A stretch of 33,301 bases of DNA from contig CABQNX010000008.1 of NCBI GenBank assembly GCA_902465645.1, forward strand, positions 1-33,301. Reading direction: 5' to 3'. The notes under the pieces are model-generated. The model saw only the letters and a program-made list of their open reading frames with translations. It had not been told where the DNA came from and made no database searches. This document shows positions 22,883 through 31,073 of the stretch, one piece after another (the first letter of the stretch is position 1; each line of letters opens with the position of its first letter). The translations under genes were made by a program, and so were the position numbers. This DNA comes from an uncultured Peptoniphilus sp. (GTDB taxonomy: Bacteria; Bacillota; Clostridia; Tissierellales; Peptoniphilaceae).

Positions 22883-25375
22883 TTATTTTAAATTATCGAT
22901 TATGTTATCACGAGATAGCTCTCTCATGCCACTTTTTTGTGCTAACAGTAAACCAATTATTGTTACAATAAAAATAAATAACAAAGGCAGATAATTTATA
23001 TTAATTAAAATTTCTCTAATAGCAAAATTTACTTCATAAGGACTTCTTTTTGCTCTTACAAAAACTGATAAGGCAAATACAAATGCATAAATAGAAAGAA
23101 TTCTTGTAATTAAAATTTTTAGCTCATTATTTATCATTTTTCTAATTTGCAAATCAGTCATACCTGCAGTGGAAAGAAGATTAAATTCTTTTTTTCTCGC
23201 TCGTAAATTTCCATGAAAAGAATTATAGGCGTTGGATAGGGCAATAATTAAGAATATTATTTGAATTCCAAAACTTAATAGATTTTCATTTCGGCTTTGC
23301 TCAGAGTCTATAGCTTTTCTTGTGATGTCAGAAAAGATTGAATAATCTGATTTTTGAAAATATGATGTGATTATTTTTATTGCATCTTCAGAAACATCTT
23401 TCAAATTTTCCTTTGCTTTTATTTTTACAATAAATTTATTTGCAGGATTAGCTGGGTCGTTCCCATATTTTTTTATTAACTCATCAAAAGAATTTTCATT
23501 TGTGATTATATAAATTCCAAGTCCTAGATGTTCTTCCAAATCATAAGGGAATTTTTTTATATTAGATAAATCATTAATATTAATAATTTTTCCACCATCA
23601 TAATATCTCAGATTTATAGTATTATTTTTTGAGTCAGTTAAAGGAATATATTTTCTAAATTTATAGGGAGTAAAATTATTTTTTGGTGTTTTGTTTAACA
23701 AAAGAAAGTTATTTTCTTCTGTCAAATTATTTTCTTTTTTAATTTCGTTAAAATCCTCCTTTGAAAGAGCAAGCATTCTAACAAAGTAATCTTCTGACTG
23801 ACTTTTATTTTCTAAATCATTTTCAAATTTATTTGATAAGAAATTTTTGTTATCGGATTTATAGAACTTAAAATCTTTTTCTTCAAAAATGTGAATTTCA
23901 TCTACAAAATTTATGTTTTTCAGATCATCAACCATATTTTTATTTAATCTTGAATCAGAAAAAAGATAAGCTTCAAAATTATAAGGGTCATCAAATTTAT
24001 TATATTTTGCGTTCATGTTTCTATAAGAAACAGATACTAAAAGAACATTCATGGCAATAGCAGATAACAAAATGGCAATGGAAATCACTTTATAAGTATT
24101 TTTGTAAGTTTTAAAATAATCCTTTGCAAGAGTTTTTTCTATGCTGCCTTTAATTTTTGATTTGCCTTGTTTTTTCTTTTTGGGATCTAATCCATTTAAG
24201 CCTTCAACTATATTTATTTTTGAACTTTTTCTAGCAGGCACAATGGCAGAAATATATACCATTAGCAGTGAGAAAAATAAAATTATAAAGATTGATTTAA
24301 TATCTGGAGTATAGAATTTAAAACCATGCATTTCTAAATTATCACTTAAAATTTTAGACATATTTTTATAACTTATGCGGTTGTTAATATACATGAGATA
24401 TGTCAAAAAAATAGCAGTTAAGTAAGACAAAAGAGTTCCAATTAAAATGGGAAAAAATGAAATTTTAAAAGCCTTTAGCTTCACAAGTTTTTTGGTTTGT
24501 TTTTCCGTCATGCCTGAAGATTTTAAGAGAGCAAGTTCTTTTATATCTCTATTATTGTAAACATTAAAGGATCCATAAATCATAACTGCAAAGAGAAGAA
24601 TTAGGATAAAGAATAGTCCAAAAGATTCAATAAATGAATTTACTACTCTTTTTGGCGGGATGAGTCCCTTTGGAAATATCATCTTTGACTCCAAAAGAGA
24701 TGCGTTGTAAAAAAGTTGACCCTTATCTAGGGCTTTCCTTTCATTAATATTTAAGTCTTTTAGAATTTTTCTAGTATTGGTATAAGTATCTCTAGGATTT
24801 TTATACCAAATATAGGCAAAATAGCTTTCACCCTTTTTAAAGTCGAGACCTTTACTATCATCAAAATAAGAAAAAGCAACTGGATCTTCAAAAGAAAAGG
24901 AAAAATCTTCGTAAACACCAACAATTTTATAAATTTTCTCATTAATTTTAATGTTTGAAGCAATTTTATAATTTCTATTTTTATTTAGGAATTGTTTTGT
25001 AACAACTATTTCTCTTGAATTTTTTGGATTTCTTCCATCAATTAAGTGAGTGTCTATATTTTCAAGAAAATATTTTGATTTCTCATAGATAATAAGACCT
25101 ATATCAGTTGAAATTATTTTATCATAATGGACTTTTTCAATATCCTTATTTTTTTCTAATAAATCGTAGGTTTGTTTGTCGATTTCTGAAAGAGAAACTT
25201 CATAATCTCCAACTGTGTTTTTTAAGTATTTAATTTGTGATTGTCGCAAATCGCTTAAAATAAATACAATGGTTCCAAGTAAAATTACAGCAAGCAATAT
25301 AGAAATTCTTGTGGCAAAAGTATCTTTTTTATTGTTTTTTATGGATGAATTTGCAAGTTCATTTATAATTTTCAT
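22883..25375 (-). CDS. ABC transporter permease, FtsX/MacB type with two extracytoplasmic domains
   Basis: A protein of 830 residues built from two similar halves. Each half has one membrane helix, a large extracytoplasmic domain and three more helices: helices near 22-42, 252-273, 303-330, 360-380, then 428-450, 702-722, 750-770 and 795-815, with the domains at about 45-245 and 455-690. Each half carries the coupling segment after its helix (LALLKSSGMTEKQTKK; FNLLSTAGMTDLQIRK). Such permeases do not move substrate through a classical channel; they act on lipids, lipoproteins or membrane-bound peptides. It overlaps the ATPase gene by 4 bases and belongs to the AT-rich two-component cassette. 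The substrate is unknown; antimicrobial-peptide defence is an inference. Confidence 0.88.
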   Translation of the reverse strand: MKIINELANSSIKNNKKDTFATRISILLAVILLGTIVFILSDLRQSQIKYLKNTVGDYEVSLSEIDKQTYDLLEKNKDIEKVHYDKIISTDIGLIIYEKSKYFLENIDTHLIDGRNPKNSREIVVTKQFLNKNRNYKIASNIKINEKIYKIVGVYEDFSFSFEDPVAFSYFDDSKGLDFKKGESYFAYIWYKNPRDTYTNTRKILKDLNINERKALDKGQLFYNASLLESKMIFPKGLIPPKRVVNSFIESFGLFFILILLFAVMIYGSFNVYNNRDIKELALLKSSGMTEKQTKKLVKLKAFKISFFPILIGTLLSYLTAIFLTYLMYINNRISYKNMSKILSDNLEMHGFKFYTPDIKSIFIILFFSLLMVYISAIVPARKSSKINIVEGLNGLDPKKKKQGKSKIKGSIEKTLAKDYFKTYKNTYKVISIAILLSAIAMNVLLVSVSYRNMNAKYNKFDDPYNFEAYLFSDSRLNKNMVDDLKNINFVDEIHIFEEKDFKFYKSDNKNFLSNKFENDLENKSQSEDYFVRMLALSKEDFNEIKKENNLTEENNFLLLNKTPKNNFTPYKFRKYIPLTDSKNNTINLRYYDGGKIININDLSNIKKFPYDLEEHLGLGIYIITNENSFDELIKKYGNDPANPANKFIVKIKAKENLKDVSEDAIKIITSYFQKSDYSIFSDITRKAIDSEQSRNENLLSFGIQIIFLIIALSNAYNSFHGNLRARKKEFNLLSTAGMTDLQIRKMINNELKILITRILSIYAFVFALSVFVRAKRSPYEVNFAIREILININYLPLLFIFIVTIIGLLLAQKSGMRELSRDNIIDNLK

Positions 25376-26052
25376 TGCAAGCCTTCTTCCAACAAAGACA
25401 ATCTTCCGTCTACCATTTTATAAACCTTGTTACAGGCATTTGCAACTTTCTCATCATGAGTTATTATCATAATAGTTGAATTAAGCCTTTGATTCACTAG
25501 CTTAAAAAGGGAAATTATATCCTCAGAATTTTTTCTATCTAAATTTCCTGTAGGCTCGTCAGCTAAAACTATGGCAGGTCTTGTTATAAGACTTCTTGCT
25601 ATGGCAACTCTTTGCTGTTCGCCGCCAGATATTTCTCTTGGAAATCTATTTAACTTATCCTTTATCCCGAGAATCGAAAGAATTTCATCAAAATATTCTT
25701 GGTCAACTTTTTTGTCGTCTAAAAGTATTGGCAATAAAATATTTTTTTTAACATTAATATTTGGAATTAGGTTAAAAAACTGATAAATAACTCCAATATT
25801 TCGCCTTCTGAAAATTGTAAGATCTTCCTTATTAAGTTTAGTAATATTTTTATCTTCAATAAAAATATCTCCACTACTTGGCTTGTCAACACCAGCAAGA
25901 AGGTGCAGGAAAGTTGATTTTCCAGAGCCACTGTCTCCGATTATAGCAACTAAATCACATTTAGAAAGATTAAAATTTACATCAACTAGCGCTTCTACTT
26001 TGACTTCAGCATCGTAAACTTTTGTCAAATTATTTGTCTGTAAGATAAACAT
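25372..26052 (-). CDS. ABC transporter ATP-binding protein (LolD/MacB/BceA type)
   Basis: ATPase of 226 residues that powers the adjoining permease. Walker A GDSGSGKST lies at about 39-47, the Q-loop in VIYQFFNLIP, the signature SGGEQQRVAIARSL and Walker B IVLADEPTGNLD, which with NLDRKNSEDI is typical of the MacB/LolD/BceA group. ATG at 26052 follows AAGGAGG. It is separated from the kinase gene by 73 bases containing a palindrome and promoter-like elements, so the transporter pair may be induced separately from the sensor. Confidence 0.95.
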   Translation of the reverse strand: MFILQTNNLTKVYDAEVKVEALVDVNFNLSKCDLVAIIGDSGSGKSTFLHLLAGVDKPSSGDIFIEDKNITKLNKEDLTIFRRRNIGVIYQFFNLIPNINVKKNILLPILLDDKKVDQEYFDEILSILGIKDKLNRFPREISGGEQQRVAIARSLITRPAIVLADEPTGNLDRKNSEDIISLFKLVNQRLNSTIMIITHDEKVANACNKVYKMVDGRLSLLEEGLQ

Positions 26053-26070
26053 ATTTGCCTCCTTTTCCTC

Positions 26071-26102
26071 ATATTAACAAAATAAAGTGACTAGTCAGTG
26101 AC
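26071..26102 (-). promoter_or_regulatory. candidate promoter with overlapping operator for the ABC genes
   Basis: The perfect palindrome TGACTAGTCA (26088-26097) is flanked by GTGAC repeats (26087-26091 and 26098-26102). On the minus strand CTGACT within it (26098-26093) could act as -35, with TAATAT (26076-26071) as -10 after 16 bases. It lies just upstream of the ATPase ribosome site. This is a plausible binding site of the neighbouring response regulator. Confidence 0.5.
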
Positions 26103-26125
26103 ACATATAATGAAGAATTATATAG

Positions 26126-27100
26126 TTATTTATAAAATCTCATCTCGAAGGTATTATAATTTTTTTCGCGATTATAAATTAAGTCGCCATTTTCTTTATT
26201 TAAAATAGTTTTTGCCATAGGAAGTCCAATGCCATAGCCCTGACTGTTCGGGTCAGATTTATAAAATCTCTGCATAGCTTTTTTTAAAGTATCTTTACTC
26301 ATACCAGGGGAGAAATCTTTGACAAGGATACTTTTAAAGACATTGCTTTCTCTAAGTATAATTTCGATATTATTCTCTGGACTTGCTTCAATTGCATTTT
26401 TGCAGATATTTAAAATTGCCTCATGAGTCCATTTTTTATCGCAATTTAAAATAAAATTATCACCAAAAATTTTAATTTCATAATTTTTTATACCAAAGTA
26501 AGAATCTAAATCCTCTTTTACACTTTTTATCAATTCCAAGACATTTACATACTCTAAATTAAATTTTGTTATATCAGAATCAAGGGAAGCTAGCTTTAAA
26601 AGAATGTCTGTCAGATTTTCAAGCCGATTTATATTATTTCTAATTAACAAAATATATTCATCTATATTTTCTTTGTCTTCTTCAATTAAATCCAACATCA
26701 ACAGAATACCTGTTAAGGGAGTTTTTATTTGATGGGCAAGATTTTCTGAGTAATCTCTTAAAACCTTTTGATTCTCGTTTGAATTTTCAATTATATTTTT
26801 ATTTTCTAAAATTATTTTTGTAATTTCATCTTTAAGTTTTCCAAATTCACCATCATTTTTTTTATAAACTTCCTTGTCTGGATTTAAAGAGTGAATTAAA
26901 TTTATAATTTCGTCAATTTGATCATTTATTTTCTTATTCTTACTCCTTTCAAATAATAAAAGAAAGACAAAAATGAAGATATTCAAAAATATAAAATAAA
27001 AAAGAGTGACCATGTCAAATCGCGGACTTATGCAAACTATCAGCATTGATAAAATAATATTAAAAGCAATTATAAATAAATATTTTTTATAATTTTTCAT
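26126..27100 (-). CDS. sensor histidine kinase, intramembrane-sensing type
   Basis: A kinase of 324 residues. Two membrane helices (about 7-24 and 31-50) are separated by only a few residues, so there is no extracellular sensor domain. This fits intramembrane-sensing kinases such as BceS, which read signals through their ABC transporter. Then come a coiled linker, the HisKA box with His123 (ENLAHQIKTPLTG), the N-box ILNICKNAIEA and the G2-type box GYGIGLPMAKTIL. The gene follows the response regulator by 13 bases. The signal may be a peptide antibiotic (inference). Confidence 0.93.
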   Translation of the reverse strand: MKNYKKYLFIIAFNIILSMLIVCISPRFDMVTLFYFIFLNIFIFVFLLLFERSKNKKINDQIDEIINLIHSLNPDKEVYKKNDGEFGKLKDEITKIILENKNIIENSNENQKVLRDYSENLAHQIKTPLTGILLMLDLIEEDKENIDEYILLIRNNINRLENLTDILLKLASLDSDITKFNLEYVNVLELIKSVKEDLDSYFGIKNYEIKIFGDNFILNCDKKWTHEAILNICKNAIEASPENNIEIILRESNVFKSILVKDFSPGMSKDTLKKAMQRFYKSDPNSQGYGIGLPMAKTILNKENGDLIYNREKNYNTFEMRFYK

Positions 27101-27113
27101 TTTTTTCTCTCTC

Positions 27114-27782
27114 TTAAATATCTAGTTCCGACCACTTATATCCAAATCCTCTTATAGTTTTAAGGTATTTTTCATAATCCGGACCCAATTTTTTTCTAAG
27201 TCTTTTAATTGTTACAGAAAGAGTATTATCATTTATTTCATAAAAATCATTTTGCCAAATGTTATCTAAAATAAAATCTCTTGGCAAATTTTCATTTTTG
27301 TGTGCGATAAAAAGTTTTAAAAGGGCATATTCTTTTATGTTTAATTCCAAATTTTTGCCGCTTAATTCTGCAGACTTAATATCATCATTTAAAGTCAGAT
27401 CTTTAAAAATAATTTCTGATCTATGTCCAGTCCTTTTCAAAACATTTTCAATTCTAGCTTTCAAAACAGGAAGAGAAAAAGGTTTTGATATGTATTCATC
27501 TGCACCTTCTGAAAATCCTTTTAGAATATATTTCTCATCATTTTTAACGGTTAACATTATAATAGGAATTTTTGAAAAACTTCTCACATAGTTCAAGTAA
27601 TCAAAACCATTACCGTCAGGTAGATTTACATCTAAAATAATTAAATCAAATTCATTTAAAGAAAGATCTTCAGTGGCAGAAATAGTTTTAAAAATTTTTA
27701 CGGAATATTTAAATTTTTCAAGATATTTTTTTATGGCAAAAGATATTATATTGTCATCTTCTATCAAGAGTATTTTTAACAT
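27114..27782 (-). CDS. OmpR-family response regulator
   Basis: A regulator of 222 residues. The receiver domain has the acidic pair Glu8-Asp9-Asp10, the phospho-acceptor Asp51 (LIILDVNLPDGNGF), the LTVKN threonine region and SKPF lysine. The C-terminal winged helix includes NDNTLSVTIKRLRKKLG and IRGFGYKW. It is first in the cassette, with GGAG before the ATG and promoter elements upstream. Its likely targets are the ABC genes, through the TGACTAGTCA element. Confidence 0.95.
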   Translation of the reverse strand: MLKILLIEDDNIISFAIKKYLEKFKYSVKIFKTISATEDLSLNEFDLIILDVNLPDGNGFDYLNYVRSFSKIPIIMLTVKNDEKYILKGFSEGADEYISKPFSLPVLKARIENVLKRTGHRSEIIFKDLTLNDDIKSAELSGKNLELNIKEYALLKLFIAHKNENLPRDFILDNIWQNDFYEINDNTLSVTIKRLRKKLGPDYEKYLKTIRGFGYKWSELDI

Positions 27783-27812
27783 ATTATCTCCTTTATTCTC
27801 ATCTTTAATTTT

Positions 27813-27840
27813 ATTATATATTATTAATTTAGAAATCCAA
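27813..27840 (-). promoter_or_regulatory. probable promoter of the response regulator gene
   Basis: On the minus strand TTGGAT (27840-27835) and TATAAT (27818-27813) are 16 bases apart, 30 bases before the ATG. Confidence 0.5.
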
Positions 27841-27954
27841 AAATATTATGGTAAATTATTTTTGATTGCAACAATAAGCTAACTATTTTATATATTGTAA
27901 AAAATTTTAAAAAATGAGTTTGAAAAATACTATTAGGAAAAGCTTATCTTATTT

Positions 27955-27963
27955 TGTTATAAT
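27955..27963 (+). promoter_or_regulatory. extended -10 promoter element of the cysteine desulfidase-like gene
   Basis: TGTTATAAT lies 29 bases before the ATG at 27993. No convincing -35 box is visible, which extended -10 promoters can tolerate. Confidence 0.5.
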
Positions 27964-27992
27964 AAAGATAGATTAAATATAAGGAGATTTTT

Positions 27993-29237
27993 ATGAACTA
28001 TAATAAATATTTAAGGGAAAAAATGGTGCCGGCCTTTGGCTGTACCGAGCCCATAGCTTTAGCCTTTGCAGCCAGTCGTGCAAGATTTATCTTGGGAGAG
28101 GACCCAGATAAAATCAAGGCCAGCTTATCGGGCAATATTATAAAAAATGTAAATAGTGTAAAGGTTCCAGGGACTGATGGACGAAAGGGAATTGAAATTT
28201 CTCTTGCAGCTGGTGCCTTCTTGGGAGACCACACAAAAAAACTTGAAGTCCTATCTGATGTAGACAAGTCAAAGCTGGAATACCTAGACGATTTAATAAG
28301 AAAAGGACTATGCGACATTGAACTCCTCCACGAGAAAAAGGGACTTTATATAGACGTATCCATGGAAAAGGGAGATAAAAAATCTCGTGTAATCATCAAG
28401 GACTTCCACACAAATATTATTTATGAAAGTCTAAATGATGAAGTCCTTTTTGAAAAAAAAGAAGAAGAAATAAAGGAAGAAGACAAGATTGATCTTTCCT
28501 TTGATAAAATTTATGACTTTGCAAAAAATGGAAATTATGATGAGATAATAGACGTCTTGGACAAGGAAATCGAGTACAATTACGCCATTGCCAAAGAAGG
28601 AATAGAAAATCCTTGGGGAGCAAATATTGGCAAGATGGTCCTAGAAGAGGCGGGAGACAAGTATTCTGAAAAACTTGTTGCCTATGCAGCTGCAGGATCT
28701 GATGCTAGAATGTCTGGTTGTGAAAAGCCAGTTGTCATAAACTCGGGATCAGGTAACCAAGGGATAACAGTTTCTGTCCCAATAATTATCTATGCCAAAG
28801 ACCATGATATAGAAAAAGACAAACTTTATAGATCCCTTATTTTTGCCAACCTAATTGGCCTTTATATAAAAGAAGGAATTGGCGAACTTTCAGCCTACTG
28901 CGGAGTTGTATCTGCAGGTTCTGCTTCAGTTTGTGGCCTTGCCTTTATGGAAGATGAAGACAAAGATCTAATCAAGGAAATTTTAACAAATGCCCTTGCA
29001 ACAAACTCTGGCCTAATTTGTGACGGAGCAAAAGAATCCTGCGCCATAAAAATTGCATCAAGTCTAAAGATGGGCTTCTTGGCCTACAAGCAAGCCAAGG
29101 CTGGCAACTCCTTTAAGGCAGGAGATGGAATCGTAAAGGGAGACATAGATGAGATGATAAAAACTGTGGGCCACATTGCCATGGAAGGCATGAAGGAGAC
29201 AGATGAAGTTATCTTGAGAGAGATGATTGGCAAATAA
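27993..29237 (+). CDS. L-cysteine desulfidase-like protein (UPF0597/CyuA family)
   Basis: An iron-sulphur enzyme-like protein of 414 residues, similar to E. coli CyuA (YhaM) and archaeal cysteine desulfidase, which break L-cysteine into sulfide, ammonia and pyruvate. Conserved cysteines expected to hold the [4Fe-4S] cluster or act in catalysis are visible: Cys17 in FGCTEP, one in ARMSGCEKP and two in LICDGAKESCAIK. VPGTDGRKGIEISLAAG and AAAGSDARMSG fit the family. The ATG follows AAGGAG. A fermenting anaerobe could use it for energy or sulfide release. Serine-dehydratase-like activity is the alternative. Confidence 0.88.
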   Translation: MNYNKYLREKMVPAFGCTEPIALAFAASRARFILGEDPDKIKASLSGNIIKNVNSVKVPGTDGRKGIEISLAAGAFLGDHTKKLEVLSDVDKSKLEYLDDLIRKGLCDIELLHEKKGLYIDVSMEKGDKKSRVIIKDFHTNIIYESLNDEVLFEKKEEEIKEEDKIDLSFDKIYDFAKNGNYDEIIDVLDKEIEYNYAIAKEGIENPWGANIGKMVLEEAGDKYSEKLVAYAAAGSDARMSGCEKPVVINSGSGNQGITVSVPIIIYAKDHDIEKDKLYRSLIFANLIGLYIKEGIGELSAYCGVVSAGSASVCGLAFMEDEDKDLIKEILTNALATNSGLICDGAKESCAIKIASSLKMGFLAYKQAKAGNSFKAGDGIVKGDIDEMIKTVGHIAMEGMKETDEVILREMIGK

Positions 29238-29290
29238 ATCTTAATAAAATATTAAATATTTATTTTCTTGCAAAGAAAGGTATTGATATT

Positions 29291-29569
29291 ATGGGTAGTG
29301 CTATTGATAAATTTTTAAAGAAAATAGAAGAAGATTTAATGTTTTTTAGAAATGGCGATGCAGTTATGAGTACAGGAAGGGCTGAAGATTTTCTTATGGA
29401 TTATGGAGAGGAAATTGAAAAAGAAAGTCCTGAGGTTTATCAGCTTGCTTTTGATGTTCAAACAGAATTTGCTGAATTAGAGTCAGGTGCTGATAATAGA
29501 AAAAGACTAGCTGAGATAAGAAGACTCTATGAAGAAATAAAAAGTATTCAAGAATCGCTTAAAGATTAA
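29291..29569 (+). CDS. hypothetical small acidic helical protein, 92 aa
   Basis: Not recognised. The 92-residue protein is predicted almost wholly alpha-helical, rich in Glu and Lys (FLKKIEEDLMFF; AEDFLMDYGEEIEKESPEVYQLAFDVQTEFAELESG; LAEIRRLYEEIKSIQESLKD), without cysteines, signal or membrane segments. The ATG has AAAGG upstream. It lies 53 bases after the cysteine desulfidase-like gene with no terminator between, and a strong terminator follows it, so the two may form one transcript. The Glu-rich composition and regular heptad-like spacing look like a real gene. Confidence 0.75.
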   Translation: MGSAIDKFLKKIEEDLMFFRNGDAVMSTGRAEDFLMDYGEEIEKESPEVYQLAFDVQTEFAELESGADNRKRLAEIRRLYEEIKSIQESLKD

Positions 29570-29598
29570 AAATTTAAAGTTTATAAAAATTCACATAA

Positions 29599-29625
29599 AA
29601 AGACGAAGTCATGTGACCTCGTCTT
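29599..29625. terminator. bidirectional terminator between two convergent genes
   Basis: AAAGACGA pairs with TCGTCTTT, and inside it GTCA pairs with TGAC around a 2-base centre, with one unpaired base on each side. T-rich tracts follow on both strands, serving the small gene on the left and the TraB-family gene on the right. Confidence 0.85.
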
Positions 29626-29641
29626 TATTTTTTATAAATTT

Positions 29642-31072
29642 TTATTTTTCAACTATTTCATAGCCCATGTTTTTCAAAATTCCCGTTACTGAATTTTCTG
29701 GAACCAGGTGGGCTGCACCAACTAAGATGAAGTAGGTATTTTCTCCATCTTCCTTTAACATGGCGTCAATTTTTTTGGCCATATTCTTGTCCCTTTCACT
29801 TAGAAGGGCCTCGTTAAATTTTTCTGAAGCTTTGTCCCCATCACTTGATAAGAGACTTATCATCTTGTCCTTATTTCCAATTTCCCAAGCACTTAACATT
29901 TCATTAAGTCCAGCATTTATATTCTTGTAGCCATTTTTTTCTATTTCATCGGTCAAATTCTTAATCATAGAGATATAGGACTCTTTATCAAAGTTAGAAA
30001 GTAAATCTGATTGGAAATCAACAGACTCAAGTTCTCCTAATTCAAGATTATTTAAAAGACTAAGAGCTAAGAAATAGGACTCAATACCATAAGTTGCAGT
30101 TGCAACTTCTCCTTTAGGGTCTACTGACAATGAATTATATATGGCCCATGGCTTTAACTTATTGACTTGGTCCTCAGTCATTCCAAAGTCCTTAAAAATA
30201 TTTGCAACTCTAGCAAATAATTCTTCTCCTAAGTCATTCTTTAGGCTTCCGCCATCTTTGTAATACATTTTTTCTTGCATTTCTTTTAATTTTTCTTGAT
30301 TAGTTAAATCAATTTCCATAAAAATTTTGTCTGAATCTTTAAGAGAATTTATAATATTTTGGTCAATTGGATACATAGAGGATTTACCTATGTGAATAGA
30401 TCCAAGCATATAAACCTTGTTGTTTTTATTTTCAATTTCGTAGAAAAATCCCTTAGCTACTTTATCATTATCTTGTAAAGTCTTTTTTGTAGCCCTGTTA
30501 TAAAGAGCCAGGACTTCTTCTAGAGGAATTTTGCTATTTAAATATTCTTCATCTTCTTGTCCAAAAAATATTTTTGATTCTTTTAAATTTTTGACTGCAA
30601 ACTTGTCATCATTTAAAAGTTTTGAAATTGACTCAAGTGTTTCAAGTCGAGTTAAATCTTTAAAAGTAAAATCTCCACCTGTTTTTAGACCACGAGATTC
30701 AATTTTTTCTTTTGCAAGTTTGTAGGCTGTGTTTGCATCTTCTAAAGTAATGGCTTTTCTAAAATCCTTTCCTTCAAAGAAACTTGAAGCAGGATATAAA
30801 CCCATAAATTGAACATCATTAAGATCTACACTTGCCCATGGACTGAAACTTGGAGACTTGATTTTAGGAGTTTTTTCTTTAGATTTGATCTCTTTAGATT
30901 CTTCTATTTTTTTATCTAATGTATTTTGATTTTCTGCATTGTTGCTGACAGATTCTTCGACTTTAATTTCTGTAACTGCAGGACTTGTATCTTCTTGTGC
31001 AAAAGCAAAGTTAGGTAGGAAAAGTGTAGGTACTAGTACTAAAGTCGTCAGTATTTTTTTAAAATTTTTCAT
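29642..31072 (-). CDS. secreted TraB/GumN (Tiki)-family protein
   Basis: Exported protein of 476 residues. The ATG at 31072 is preferred over an upstream GTG because AAGGG lies 8 bases before it. The signal peptide has a KNFKK basic start, a hydrophobic core and a probable cleavage after FAFA (AFAQ). A charged low-complexity segment follows (about 30-70), then a TraB/GumN domain with VYMLGSIHIG early and FILVGAAHLVPENSV near the end; these paired G-x-x-H motifs bind the metal in Tiki-type proteases. The target is unknown. The start is one base after the stop of the CobD-like gene, so the two are coupled. Confidence 0.85.
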   Translation of the reverse strand: MKNFKKILTTLVLVPTLFLPNFAFAQEDTSPAVTEIKVEESVSNNAENQNTLDKKIEESKEIKSKEKTPKIKSPSFSPWASVDLNDVQFMGLYPASSFFEGKDFRKAITLEDANTAYKLAKEKIESRGLKTGGDFTFKDLTRLETLESISKLLNDDKFAVKNLKESKIFFGQEDEEYLNSKIPLEEVLALYNRATKKTLQDNDKVAKGFFYEIENKNNKVYMLGSIHIGKSSMYPIDQNIINSLKDSDKIFMEIDLTNQEKLKEMQEKMYYKDGGSLKNDLGEELFARVANIFKDFGMTEDQVNKLKPWAIYNSLSVDPKGEVATATYGIESYFLALSLLNNLELGELESVDFQSDLLSNFDKESYISMIKNLTDEIEKNGYKNINAGLNEMLSAWEIGNKDKMISLLSSDGDKASEKFNEALLSERDKNMAKKIDAMLKEDGENTYFILVGAAHLVPENSVTGILKNMGYEIVEK

Positions 31073-31073
31073 A

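Noticed and set aside
27873..27950. AATAAGCT and AGCTTATC as a distant inverted repeat before the desulfidase-like gene
   Set aside because: Arms are short, 60 bases apart and AT-rich; expected by chance. No riboswitch-like structure was recognised there.
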